Source of the DNA: an uncultured bacterium
Lineage (GTDB): Bacteria > Desulfobacterota > Binatia > HRBIN30 > CADEER01
Direction: 5' to 3'
NCBI GenBank assembly: GCA_902826395.1
Contig: CADEER010000041.1
Location: 1-32,079, forward strand
Length of the DNA: 32,079 nt
In this document: in pieces, positions 15,963-23,970 of the stretch
Layout of the letters: the number at the start of each line of letters is the position of its first letter
Position numbering within the stretch: the first letter of the stretch is position 1
Translations under genes and position numbers: made by a program
Notes under the pieces: generated by a model
The model's input: only the letters and a program-made list of their open reading frames with translations
Databases searched by the model: none
What the model was told of the DNA's origin: nothing

Positions 15963-16996
15963 ACGCCGGCGCCGGCCTGCTGCGCGCGATCGACGAGCCG
16001 TCGCCGGCGGAGCTCGGCCCCGACTTCACGGGGATGCTCGAACGGCTCGGCGGCCCCGCGATCCTTCGCGTCGCGGGCCGCGATCGCCGGCGCTGCCGCC
16101 TGGTCGTGACGCTGTTGCACGGCAACGAGCCGTCGGGCGCCGCGGCCGTGCACGCCTGGTTGCGCGAGCGGCGCGTGCCGCCGGCGGTCGATGCCGCTTT
16201 CGTGATCGCCTCGGTCAGTGCGGCGCTGTTGGCGCCGCGTTTCACGCATCGCCTGTTGCCGGGCACGCGCGACTTGAACCGATGCTTCCTCGGGCCGTTC
16301 GACGACGCGTCGGGAGAGCTCGCCGCGGCAATCCTGGCGGCGATCGAAGCGGCACGGCCAGAATGCGTCGTCGACATTCACAACAACACCGGTCGCAATC
16401 CGCCCTACGCGATCGGTACCGGGCTCGATCGCCCGCGCCTGCGATTGGCGGCGCTGTTCGCGCATCGGTACATCCACAGCGAGCTGCGCATCGGCTCGCT
16501 GATGGAGGCCGCCGCGACGGCGCCTTGTATCACCGTCGAGTGCGGGCGGGCCGGCGACCCGGAGTCGGTTGGCGTCGCGCAGCGCGGCATCGAGCGCCTG
16601 TTGGCGAGCGACGACATCGAGGCGATCCCGGCGGACGGTCTCGACATTCTCCATTCGATGGTGCGCGTGCGGGCGCGCGACGGTTTGCGGCTCGCGGTCA
16701 GCGACGCACGCCACCCGGATGCGGACCTGACGGTTACCCATGACATCGATCGACACAACTTCGAACGCCTTGCCGCCGACACGGTGCTGGGGTGGGTGGA
16801 GCCTGAAGCCGGCTGGCCGGTGGAGGCGCACGACGCGACCGGCCGCGACCGATCGCGCGACCTCTTCTACGTCGACGGCGACGGTCACCTGCGCGCACGC
16901 GGCTCGTGGATCCCAATCATGATGACCACCGACCCCGTGATCGCCCGCCAGGACTGTCTGTTCTACGTGGTCGAACCCCTCACACACCCGACGTAG
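15959..16996 (+). CDS. Succinylglutamate desuccinylase/aspartoacylase-family zinc hydrolase
   Basis: A 345-residue AstE/AspA-like (M14-related) amidohydrolase. Zinc ligands are seen in LLHGNEPSG (His54, Glu57) and VDIHNNTG (His141). PGTRDLNRCF (about 102-110) is the conserved substrate-binding region, and ITVECGRAGD (Glu194) holds the probable general base. The family removes acyl groups from amino acids or amides. The GTG start lies inside the stop of the upstream ligase gene, implying coupled translation and a shared pathway: a ligase making, and a hydrolase cutting, a gamma-glutamyl or related amide is one model. That is inference. Confidence 0.85.
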   Translation: MNAGAGLLRAIDEPSPAELGPDFTGMLERLGGPAILRVAGRDRRRCRLVVTLLHGNEPSGAAAVHAWLRERRVPPAVDAAFVIASVSAALLAPRFTHRLLPGTRDLNRCFLGPFDDASGELAAAILAAIEAARPECVVDIHNNTGRNPPYAIGTGLDRPRLRLAALFAHRYIHSELRIGSLMEAAATAPCITVECGRAGDPESVGVAQRGIERLLASDDIEAIPADGLDILHSMVRVRARDGLRLAVSDARHPDADLTVTHDIDRHNFERLAADTVLGWVEPEAGWPVEAHDATGRDRSRDLFYVDGDGHLRARGSWIPIMMTTDPVIARQDCLFYVVEPLTHPT

Positions 16997-17054
16997 GCTC
17001 GATGAAGCTGCCGGTGTCTTCGCCAGGTGGAGACGCGAGATCAAGTTGACAGCG

Positions 17055-18359
17055 ATGGCGGCATCCACGAAGGTCCGAGCTCCTATCGCTGAGCCACGGA
17101 GCCCGATGTCGCCGAGCACCGATTCTGAGAGTTCCCTCACGCCGGACGCGGCGGAGGATCGATTCTTCTGGGAGCGATTCCGGCTCGGAACGGTGATCGT
17201 GATGGCTGGTATCGCGGCGGTGTTCGTCGGCGAGCTGGTTTTGCGTCCGGGCGAGCGGCCGGGAATCAGCCTCGTGCAGGCGGCGAACTTCGCGATCCTC
17301 GGCATCTGCCTGCTGGTCGGACGCGATCCGTCGCGCAGGAAGAGAAACGATGTGCTGGCCGCCACGGTTTTTTTGTCGACGTCGGTGTCGATCGGTGTCG
17401 TCGGCGTTCTGGCAAACGACGCTACCTCGTCGCTCGTCGTCATGGTCGGCATGGCGATGGGAGCCGCCGTCATCGTGCCGTGGGGCGCCGGCTATCAAAG
17501 TGCCGCCATCCTCGTGAACACCTCGGTCGCGATCTGGACACTGACTCGAATTCAGCCGGGGGCGCGCGACTTCTGGCTGCAGCCGGTCGGCTCGGTGCTG
17601 CCGACGTTCGGCGCCTCGATCATCGTCGCCTACCTGCTGCGCCGCCAGCGGATCGCCGTCGCCGCCGCCGAGCAGGAGCGGCAGGCGCGCGAACACGGGC
17701 TTCGAGTAGCGAATCAGCGGCTCGAAGCCGAGATCCGCGACCACGAATCGACCGAGGAGGCACTGCGCTTCGCGGTCCTCGAGCTCGACCACCGCGTCAA
17801 GAACACCCTCGCCACTCTGCAGTCGATCGCCGAGCAGACACTCGTGTCGTCGGCGTCGCCCGAGGAGTTCGCCGAAGGGTTTCGGGGTCGCATCAGCTCC
17901 ATGGCTCGCATCCATACCGCGCTGGCAGCGCGGCGCGTCGAGGCGATCGAGTTGTCGCAGCTCGTCGAGCTGGTGGTCGGACCGTATGGCTTGCACGACG
18001 AGAGTATCTCCCTGCACGGCGACGACGCGTCTCTGTCGTCGGCGGAGGCGCGCGCTCTCGGCGCGGCGCTGCATGAATTGGGGACCAATGCGGCGAAGTA
18101 CGGTGCGCTGTCGACGGCAGAGGGCAGGGTGCGGATCGAGTCGACGGTATCGAGCGGCGCGCGCCCGCGCCTGCGGCTCGACTGGAGCGAGCAATACGGG
18201 CCACACGTCTGCGTGCCGGATAGGCGCGGCCTGGGGACGAAGTTGATCGAGACGGCGCTGGCGTACGAATCGGGGGGCAGTGTCGCGCTCGATTTTGCGC
18301 CGACCGGTGTATGCTGCGTCATCGACATGCCGCTTGCGGCCGTAGGCGAGGCTCCGTGA
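17055..18359 (+). CDS. Membrane HWE-family sensor histidine kinase
   Basis: A kinase of about 434 residues. The N-terminal third holds about five to six hydrophobic helices (about residues 45-195) without a recognisable extracellular sensor or PAS domain. A short coiled segment follows, then the phosphoacceptor ELDHRVKNTLATLQ (His about 246), the N-box HELGTNAAKYGAL, the HWE-type Trp-x-Glu in LDWSE and the G-box RRGLGTKLIETAL. These features define the HWE/HisKA_2 group, often tied to light or general stress signalling. Start choice is uncertain: ATG 17055 has no ribosome site, while ATG 17106 follows GGAG by four bases and would remove 17 residues. The stop overlaps the receiver gene's GTG. 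Confidence 0.88.
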   Translation: MAASTKVRAPIAEPRSPMSPSTDSESSLTPDAAEDRFFWERFRLGTVIVMAGIAAVFVGELVLRPGERPGISLVQAANFAILGICLLVGRDPSRRKRNDVLAATVFLSTSVSIGVVGVLANDATSSLVVMVGMAMGAAVIVPWGAGYQSAAILVNTSVAIWTLTRIQPGARDFWLQPVGSVLPTFGASIIVAYLLRRQRIAVAAAEQERQAREHGLRVANQRLEAEIRDHESTEEALRFAVLELDHRVKNTLATLQSIAEQTLVSSASPEEFAEGFRGRISSMARIHTALAARRVEAIELSQLVELVVGPYGLHDESISLHGDDASLSSAEARALGAALHELGTNAAKYGALSTAEGRVRIESTVSSGARPRLRLDWSEQYGPHVCVPDRRGLGTKLIETALAYESGGSVALDFAPTGVCCVIDMPLAAVGEAP

Positions 18360-18766
18360 ATACACGCGACAGTCAATCGAGAAAATCGCCGGGCCCGCCT
18401 GCGGGGTTGAACGGCCTCCGGGTGCTCATCGTCGAGGACACCTTCGTCGTCGCCGACTCGCTGCGGACTCTCATCGCCGCGTACGGCGGCACGGTCGTGG
18501 CGATGGTGCCGTCGGCGGCCGAAGCGCTGGCGAGCCTCGATGCGCACGAGATCGACGCCGCCATCCTGGACATCCATTTGAAGGGCGGCGCCGTCGATCC
18601 GCTCGCCGACGCACTGTTGGCGCGCGGGGTGCCGTTCGTCTTCGTCACCGGCTACGGCGACGCAAGCGTCCTGCCCGAGCGCCTGCGCGGCATGCCGCGC
18701 CTCGACAAACCAGTCGAGCCCGATCTGCTGCTCGCTACTTTGAAGAGGTTTCTCGATCGCCGCTGA
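18356..18766 (+). CDS. Single-domain response regulator (receiver only)
   Basis: A 136-residue CheY-like receiver with no output domain. The acidic pocket is VEDTF (Glu27, Asp28), the phosphorylated Asp72 lies in AILDIHL, Thr98 in FVTGYGD and Lys118 in RLDKPVEP. It is translationally coupled to the HWE kinase (GTGA overlap), so it is the probable phospho-partner. Such stand-alone receivers usually pass phosphate on or act by protein binding; in HWE systems they can act on an anti-anti-sigma switch. No such partner is visible in this window. The first 20 residues are a polar leader. Confidence 0.9.
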   Translation: MNTRDSQSRKSPGPPAGLNGLRVLIVEDTFVVADSLRTLIAAYGGTVVAMVPSAAEALASLDAHEIDAAILDIHLKGGAVDPLADALLARGVPFVFVTGYGDASVLPERLRGMPRLDKPVEPDLLLATLKRFLDRR

Positions 18767-18803
18767 CGCCGCGGTCGTCCGCGCGCTGTCGCGAGCGTCG
18801 TCG

Positions 18804-19718
18804 TCACCAGTCGATGTTGGACAGTTTTGCGAGGGCGAGGTGGAGTGCCTGGGTGCCGGCGCGGGCGTGGCCCTGGGCGGCAAGGGCCGTGTAGAGCTGC
18901 TTGGCGAGCGCCAGGCCGGGAAGGGCGAGCTGCATGCGCTCGGCCTCCGCGAGGGCGATGCCCATGTCCTTGATGAAGTGCTCGACGTAGAAGCCGGGCG
19001 CGAAGTCTCTCGCGATGATGCGCGGCGCCAGGTTGGTGAGCGACACGCTGCCGGCTGCTCCCGACGAGACGGATTGCAGAACGGTGTCGAGGTCGAGCCC
19101 TGCCTTGTGCGCGTAGAGCAGCCCTTCGCAGACGCCGATCATGTTGCTGGCGATCAGCGTCTGGTTGACGAGTTTGGTGTGCTGACCGGCCCCCGGCCCG
19201 CCCTGGCGGATCGCCGTCTTGCCCATCGCCGCCCAGCACGGCCGTAGAGCCTCGATCGCTTCTTCCTCGCCGCCGAGCATGATCGACAGACGCGCCTCGC
19301 GCGCGCCGACGTCGCCGCCCGATACCGGCGCGTCGATGGCGAAAACGCCGCGCGCCGCGGCGCGGACGGAGATCTCGACGGCGAGCGACGGCTCGCTGGT
19401 CGTCATGTCGACGGCGATGGCTCCCGGTGCGCAGCCGGCCAGCACGCCGGCGTCGCCGAGCACGACTTCGCGCACATCGCGCGGGAAGCCCACCATCGTG
19501 AAGACGACGTCGCTGCGCTCGGCGACCTCGCGCGGTGAGTCGGCCCACGCCGCGCCGGCGGCGAGATGCGGCGCCGCCTTGTCGCGCGTGCGCGTGTGCA
19601 CCGTCATCGCGAAGCCGGCGTTCATCAGATGCCGGCACATACTGGCGCCCATGACGCCGAGCCCGATCCATCCCAGCTTGGTAGTGCCGGGTTTCGCTTC
19701 GCGCAGCTTGTCCGTCAT
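18804..19718 (-). CDS. NAD(P)-dependent beta-hydroxyacid dehydrogenase (3-hydroxyisobutyrate dehydrogenase-like)
   Basis: A 304-residue enzyme that oxidises beta-hydroxyacids or reduces semialdehydes. The cofactor fold is [16 protein letters not shown] (16-31), with the substrate loop [12 protein letters not shown] (130-141) and the catalytic Lys182 in GQHTKLVNQ. These are hallmarks of the 3-hydroxyisobutyrate/tartronate-semialdehyde/GLYR family; the exact substrate is open. ATG 19718 follows GGAGG by seven bases. It is convergent with the receiver gene (37-base gap) and divergent from the quinone oxidoreductase across an AAATCG palindrome. Confidence 0.9.
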   Translation of the reverse strand: MTDKLREAKPGTTKLGWIGLGVMGASMCRHLMNAGFAMTVHTRTRDKAAPHLAAGAAWADSPREVAERSDVVFTMVGFPRDVREVVLGDAGVLAGCAPGAIAVDMTTSEPSLAVEISVRAAARGVFAIDAPVSGGDVGAREARLSIMLGGEEEAIEALRPCWAAMGKTAIRQGGPGAGQHTKLVNQTLIASNMIGVCEGLLYAHKAGLDLDTVLQSVSSGAAGSVSLTNLAPRIIARDFAPGFYVEHFIKDMGIALAEAERMQLALPGLALAKQLYTALAAQGHARAGTQALHLALAKLSNIDW

Positions 19719-19775
19719 TTCAAAACCTCCGATTGTCTCGCACCCGCCAAGGATGAGCGCTGAGTCTGCTAGCTA

Positions 19776-19883
19776 CTCGAAATCGAAATCGAAATCGAAA
19801 TCGTGGGTTGTTCGGCGGTCGAGACAATGGCCAAGCGGATTTCGATCGGCGATTTCGATTTCGATTTGGATTTCGATTTCGAG
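19776..19883. repeat. AAATCG-unit palindrome, copy 3
   Basis: The left arm is four TCGAAA units (19776-19803). The right arm (about 19850-19883) is the complement carrying the same TTTGGA variant unit as the other copies. The loop is about 46 bases and is not related to the loops of copies 1 and 2. It lies in a divergent promoter region. Confidence 0.9.
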
Positions 19884-19935
19884 GGGAATCGGCTCGGTGT
19901 TTATCTGCATTGATCTGTGGCTATCATCCCCCGCG

Positions 19936-20931
19936 ATGAGAGCGGTGGTCTGTGAGAAGTACGGCGATGTCGGCAACCTGGTGGTGCGCGACGTCGACGA
20001 TCCCGTGCCCCGCGACGGCCAGGTGGTGGTGGACGTGTTCGCGGCGGCGCTGAACTTCACCGACTCGCTGCTGGTGCGCAACCTCTACCAGGTGTCGGCG
20101 CCGTTGCCGTTCGTGCCGGGCAGCGAGATCGCCGGTGTCGTCTCGGCCGTCGGTGCCGGCGTCGATCGCTTCATGGTCGGCGACCGCGTCTTCGGCATGG
20201 CCTTCGTCGGCGGCTTCAGCGAGCGGATCGCGATGCCGGTGGCGGCGTTGAAGCCGATTCCCGAGGGCGTCGACTTCGCGAGCGCGGCCGGCTTCTTCGT
20301 CGCCTCGAGCACCGCCTACGGCGCGCTGGTCGTCGGCGGCGAAGTGAAGGAGGGCGAAACGGTGGTGGTGCTCGGTGCCGGCGGTGGTGTCGGCTTGGCG
20401 GCCGTGCAGATCGCTGCGGCGCTCGGCGCTCGCGTTATTGCCGCCGCGTCGAACGGCGACAAGCTCGCCGTGTGCCGGGAGGAGGGCGCGGTGGAGGTGA
20501 TCGACTACTCGCGCGAGTCGCTCAAGGAGCGGATCAAGGCGCTGACCGGCGGAGCCGGTGCGGACGTCGTGATCGACCCGGTCGGCGGCGCGCTGTCGGA
20601 GGAGGCATTTCGCGCCACCGGCTGGAAGGGCAGGTTCGTGGTCGTCGGCTTCGCGTCCGGCGACATCGGCAAGATCCCGCTCAATCTGCCGCTGCTCAAA
20701 GGGGCCGAGATCCGCTCGTTCAACATCGCTCCCTTCGCCACCAAGGAGCCGGAGTCGCTGGCGCGCCTCGAGACGGAGCTCGTGCAGATGCTCGCCTCCG
20801 GACGTCTGCGACCGCGCATCGGCGGCCGCTATCCGCTCGAGCGCGCCGCGGAGGCGCTGGCGCTCATGGAAGGCCGCGGCGCGGTGGGTAAACTTGTCGT
20901 CGAGCCGCGTTCGCGATACGGGCAGTGTTGA
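19936..20931 (+). CDS. NADPH:quinone oxidoreductase-like medium-chain reductase (MDR, zinc-free)
   Basis: A 331-residue MDR-superfamily protein. The GroES-like N-terminal half reads MRAVVCEKYGDVGNLVVRDV and includes NFTDSLLVRNLYQ and FVPGSEIAGVV. The Rossmann half contains VVVLGAGGGVGLAAVQIAA (about residues 145-163), and GADVVIDPVGG precedes the C-terminal GRLRPRIGGRYPLE. No catalytic or structural zinc Cys cluster is present, matching the quinone-reductase/enoyl-reductase group (NADPH4-like). It likely reduces an enone or quinone with NADPH. No ribosome site is evident before ATG 19936; the coordinate is chosen by homology of the start. Confidence 0.9.
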   Translation: MRAVVCEKYGDVGNLVVRDVDDPVPRDGQVVVDVFAAALNFTDSLLVRNLYQVSAPLPFVPGSEIAGVVSAVGAGVDRFMVGDRVFGMAFVGGFSERIAMPVAALKPIPEGVDFASAAGFFVASSTAYGALVVGGEVKEGETVVVLGAGGGVGLAAVQIAAALGARVIAAASNGDKLAVCREEGAVEVIDYSRESLKERIKALTGGAGADVVIDPVGGALSEEAFRATGWKGRFVVVGFASGDIGKIPLNLPLLKGAEIRSFNIAPFATKEPESLARLETELVQMLASGRLRPRIGGRYPLERAAEALALMEGRGAVGKLVVEPRSRYGQC

Positions 20932-20935
20932 TTGT

Positions 20936-20969
20936 TTTTCACCGCAGAGACACAGAGGCACAGAGAGTG
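20936..20969 (+). repeat. CACAGAGG-unit single arm after a stop codon
   Basis: A TTTTTCACCGCAGAG head is followed by CACAGAGG and CACAGAGAG units. This matches the left arm of the palindrome at 5552, with no right arm in the gap. It starts a few bases after the quinone-oxidoreductase stop. Confidence 0.85.
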
Positions 20970-20996
20970 ACGAACGAGCGTGAAGTTCCCCTCATC

Positions 20997-21203
20997 GTCA
21001 CCCCGGCGAAAGCCGGGGTCCATACGTCATCAATCAGATGGATTCCGGCTTTCGGGACTGTCGGTTTTCTCCCGTACACGTACTCGTACCCGTACACGAT
21101 CAATGCCCGAATTCTGCAGGAAACTCCGTGTACGAGTACGGGTACGAGTACGTGTACGGTCATTAATGTTTTGTTTTCCGACAGTCTCATTCGCCGGAAT
21201 GAC
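20997..21203 (+). repeat. CGTACN-unit composite element, copy B2 (most complete)
   Basis: The core 21056-21186 is bounded by exact terminal inverted repeats GACTGTCGG and CCGACAGTC. Inside are two CGTACN arrays (21071-21096 and about 21128-21158) and a loop (about 21097-21127) reading, on the complement, GGAGTTTCC...GGGCATTGATCG. The ends are asymmetric: TTTTCTCC on the left, GGTCA plus a T-rich stretch on the right. The outer right arm 21189-21203 is GTCATTCCGGCGAAT reversed; the outer left holds a small hairpin of the same family. Confidence 0.93.
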
Positions 21204-21232
21204 ATATCGGGCGCCTCGGCGGTGAGTGAGCG

Positions 21233-22636
21233 ATGACGGGAATCGCATCATTCGGCGCCTACGTGCCGATGACTCGCCTGCCGCTGGCGATGATTCAGGG
21301 GCGGCCGGCGAAGGACGGCGGGCCTGAGAAAGCGGTCGCGTATTACGACGAGGACTGCGTCACCATGGCGGTGGCGGCGGCCGTCGATTGTCTGGGTGCG
21401 TTCGCGCGCGAGCGCATCGACGCGGTGATGTTCGCGTCGACTACCTATCCGCTGCGCGAGAAGCAGGGCGCGGTGCTGATCGCCACCGCGCTCGACTTGC
21501 GCCGCGACGTCGAGACCGCCGACTTCACGGGCTCCCTGCGCTGTGGCAGCGACGCGCTGAAGAGCGCCGTGCGCGCGGTCGCCGCGGGAGCGGCGGAGAA
21601 CGTACTGGTGGTCGCCAGCGACTGCCGCATGGCTGTGCCGCGCGGCGCGATGGATGCGACGCTCGGCGATGCCGCGGCGGCGTTCCTCGTCAGCCGCGAC
21701 GGCAATCTCGCGAAGCTGCGGGCGTCGAGCGCCTTTGCCAACGAGATGCAGGACGTGTGGCGCGCCGACGGCGACGAGTTCGTGCACTCGTGGGAAGATC
21801 GCTTCGTCGTCCAGGAGGGCTACGGCCCGGCGATGCAGGCGGCGGTCGGGGGCCTGCTCGAGAAGAGCGGGCTCGGCATCGGGGATTTCGCGCGCGCCGC
21901 CCTCTATGCGCACGATGCGCGCAGCCACGCGGACCTGGCGCGGCGACTCGAGATCGAGGCGGCGCGGCTGCAGGATCCGCTGTTCGGCCGCGTCGGCAAC
22001 ACCGGAGCGTCGTACGCGCTGCTGCTCTTCTGCGCGGCGCTGGAAGGAGCGCGACCGGGTGAGCGCGTTCTCGTCGCTTCGTACGGCGACGGTGCGGAGG
22101 CGTTCGCCTTCGAGATCGGCGACGGAATCAGCGGCGCGTCGCAGCGGCGCGGTGTCGCTGGCCATCTCGACCGCCGGCGGCCCTTGCGCTCGTACGACAG
22201 CTATCTGCGTTCGCGCGGCCTGCAGCAGACCGAGTGGGATGCAGGCACTGGCCCGGGCCTGTCGGCGACGATCCGGCTGCGCGAGCGCGACGCCGACATC
22301 GGCCTGGTCGGCGCGGCCTGCGAGGTCTGCGATACGGTGCACTTCCCCCAGCCGCACGTCTGCTACCGCTGCCACGCGCGCGATCGGTGGCGCCGCCACC
22401 GCCTCTCCGACAAGACGGGCGAGTTGCTCGCCTACACGTTCGACTTCTTCTTTCCCGCGCCAGAGCCGCCGGTGGTGATGACGATCGCCGAGGTCGACGG
22501 CTGCCGGGTCCACATCCAGCTCGCCGATGTCGCCCCCGACCAGGTGCGACTCGAGCTGCCGGTGCGCTTCACCTTCCGCAAGATCCACGACGCCGGCGGC
22601 AAGCCCAACTACTTCTGGAAAGCGGTACCTCTCTAA
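21233..22636 (+). CDS. HMG-CoA-synthase-like condensing enzyme fused to a DUF35 zinc-ribbon/OB domain
   Basis: A 467-residue two-domain protein. Residues 1-300 are a thiolase-fold HMG-CoA-synthase-like enzyme: MTGIASFGAYVPMTRL opens it, the active-site Cys104 is in FTGSLRCGSDALK, and LGDAAAAFLV and GNTGASYALLLF are family segments. Residues 345-467 are a DUF35 (rubredoxin-like zinc ribbon plus OB fold) module with CEVC (363/366) and CYRC (377/380). In archaea, separate thiolase, DUF35 and HMG-CoA synthase subunits form one complex that channels acetoacetyl-CoA. Here two of the three are fused and the thiolase is the next gene, 52 bases on. The role may be mevalonate-like or in degradative acyl-CoA chemistry; it is not settled. 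Confidence 0.87.
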   Translation: MTGIASFGAYVPMTRLPLAMIQGRPAKDGGPEKAVAYYDEDCVTMAVAAAVDCLGAFARERIDAVMFASTTYPLREKQGAVLIATALDLRRDVETADFTGSLRCGSDALKSAVRAVAAGAAENVLVVASDCRMAVPRGAMDATLGDAAAAFLVSRDGNLAKLRASSAFANEMQDVWRADGDEFVHSWEDRFVVQEGYGPAMQAAVGGLLEKSGLGIGDFARAALYAHDARSHADLARRLEIEAARLQDPLFGRVGNTGASYALLLFCAALEGARPGERVLVASYGDGAEAFAFEIGDGISGASQRRGVAGHLDRRRPLRSYDSYLRSRGLQQTEWDAGTGPGLSATIRLRERDADIGLVGAACEVCDTVHFPQPHVCYRCHARDRWRRHRLSDKTGELLAYTFDFFFPAPEPPVVMTIAEVDGCRVHIQLADVAPDQVRLELPVRFTFRKIHDAGGKPNYFWKAVPL

Positions 22637-22650
22637 TGACTCTTCAACTT

Positions 22651-22683
22651 CCCCGACCCCTGACCCCTGACCCCCGACCCCTG
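22651..22683 (-). repeat. TCAGGGG-type heptamer array, single C-rich arm before a start codon
   Basis: Units such as CCCCTGA and CCCCCGA run to within six bases of the thiolase ATG. This is the complement of the G-rich arm at 25193. No purine-rich ribosome site fits between the array and the start. Confidence 0.8.
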
Positions 22684-22688
22684 GTCTC

Positions 22689-23831
22689 ATGAGAGATAAA
22701 GCGGCGATCGTCGGCGTCGGCTGTTGCAAGTTCGGCGAGAACTGGGACCAGTCGCGCGAAGACATGATGGTCGAGGCCGCGTATCAGGCGTACGCCGACG
22801 CCGGCATCGACGATCCGCAGAAGCAGATCGACGCCGTGTTCTGCGGCGTCGTGTATCCGAACTTCTCGACCGGTGAGGTGGCGGACGCGCTGCGGCTCTA
22901 CGGGCGGCCGATCTCGCACGTGCAGAACTATTGCGCCACCGGTACCGACGCGTTTCGCTTCGGCGTCTTCGGCGTTGCCGCCGGGGTCTACGACACCGTG
23001 CTGGTGCTCGGCTACGACAAGCCGAAGGATCGCGGCGTCTCCGGACCCACGGTGGCGTTCGATCGCGTGCGCGGCCTGCCGGCGACGCCGGCGGGGTGGT
23101 TCTCGCTGTGCGCGGCGCGGTACTTCGACACCTTCGGCGCCGACCGCGGCGACCTGGCGAAGATCGCGGTGAAGAATCACCACAACGGCACGCTGGCGCC
23201 CAACTCGATGCTGAAGCGCGAGATCACCGTCGACGACGTGCTCAACGCGCGCATGATCTCGTGGCCGTTCGGCCTCTACGACTGCGCGGCGCAGTCGGAC
23301 GGCGCCGCGGCGGTGATCGTCACCCGCGCCGATCGCGCCAAGTCGTTTCGCGACGACTACGTGCTGGTCAAGGCGGTGTCGATCGCGCTCAGCGAGAACC
23401 CACAATCCGATCCCGACTTCGACTTCCTGCGCTGGAAGCCGACCGAGTACGCGGCGCGGCAGGCTTACGAGATGGCGGGCATCGCCAATCCGTTCGAGGA
23501 GATCGACGTCGCGCAGTTGCACGACTGCTTCACGCTGACCGAGTTGCTGTCCTACGAGGACCTCGGCTTCATCGAGAAGGGCGCGGCGCGCGAGCACATT
23601 GCCAGCGGCACGTTCGAGCTCACCGGCGACTTGCCGGTCAACACCGACGGCGGCCTCAAGAGCTTCGGACATCCGACCGGCGCCACGGGTGTGCGGATGA
23701 TCTACGAGAACGTCCTGCAGTTGCGCGGTCAGGCCGGACCGCGCCAGGTGAAGGGCGCGACCACGGCGCTCAGCCACAACATCGGCGGCGCACCGCAGGC
23801 GTGCGGCATCGCGATTCTGGGCATGCCCTGA
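22689..23831 (+). CDS. Thiolase / acetyl-CoA acetyltransferase (SCP-x/lipid-transfer type)
   Basis: A 380-residue thiolase. The nucleophilic Cys82 lies in QNYCATGTDA. Instead of the classic NEAFA motif it has LHDCFT (His278, Cys280), typical of the SCP2/SCP-x and archaeal acetoacetyl-CoA thiolases. The segment GGLKSFGHPTGATG (about 321-334) and HNIGG (363-367) complete the active site. These thiolases usually need a DUF35 partner, and the preceding gene supplies one as a fusion. It probably condenses or cleaves 3-ketoacyl-CoA. Its start codon directly follows a C-rich heptamer array, without a normal ribosome site. Confidence 0.92.
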   Translation: MRDKAAIVGVGCCKFGENWDQSREDMMVEAAYQAYADAGIDDPQKQIDAVFCGVVYPNFSTGEVADALRLYGRPISHVQNYCATGTDAFRFGVFGVAAGVYDTVLVLGYDKPKDRGVSGPTVAFDRVRGLPATPAGWFSLCAARYFDTFGADRGDLAKIAVKNHHNGTLAPNSMLKREITVDDVLNARMISWPFGLYDCAAQSDGAAAVIVTRADRAKSFRDDYVLVKAVSIALSENPQSDPDFDFLRWKPTEYAARQAYEMAGIANPFEEIDVAQLHDCFTLTELLSYEDLGFIEKGAAREHIASGTFELTGDLPVNTDGGLKSFGHPTGATGVRMIYENVLQLRGQAGPRQVKGATTALSHNIGGAPQACGIAILGMP

Positions 23832-23872
23832 GAGCCGGCGCGCTCGGCGCGTCTGGTATGTAGACACCTCTG

Positions 23873-23959
23873 ACCGTACACGTACTCAGCGCAGCGGTAC
23901 TCGTACACGTACACGGCGACCGATCCGAGTGCGTGTACGTGTACGTGTACGTGTCTCGT
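23873..23959 (+). repeat. CGTACN-unit element, degenerate copy B5
   Basis: It begins with TGACCGTACAC like the intact copies, then two CGTACN or GTGTAC arrays (about 23876-23890 and 23899-23916; 23933-23956). The conserved loop and the CCGACAGTC end are missing. It ends about 12 bases before the MFS start, and an in-frame ATG in the array (23929) is not a credible start. Confidence 0.75.
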
Positions 23960-23970
23960 GGAAGACGCGA

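Noticed and set aside
23929..23970. ATG inside the repeat as start of the MFS transporter
   Set aside because: It adds an Arg/Val-repeat leader from the CGTACN array and lacks a ribosome site; GTG 23971 has GGAAG six bases upstream.
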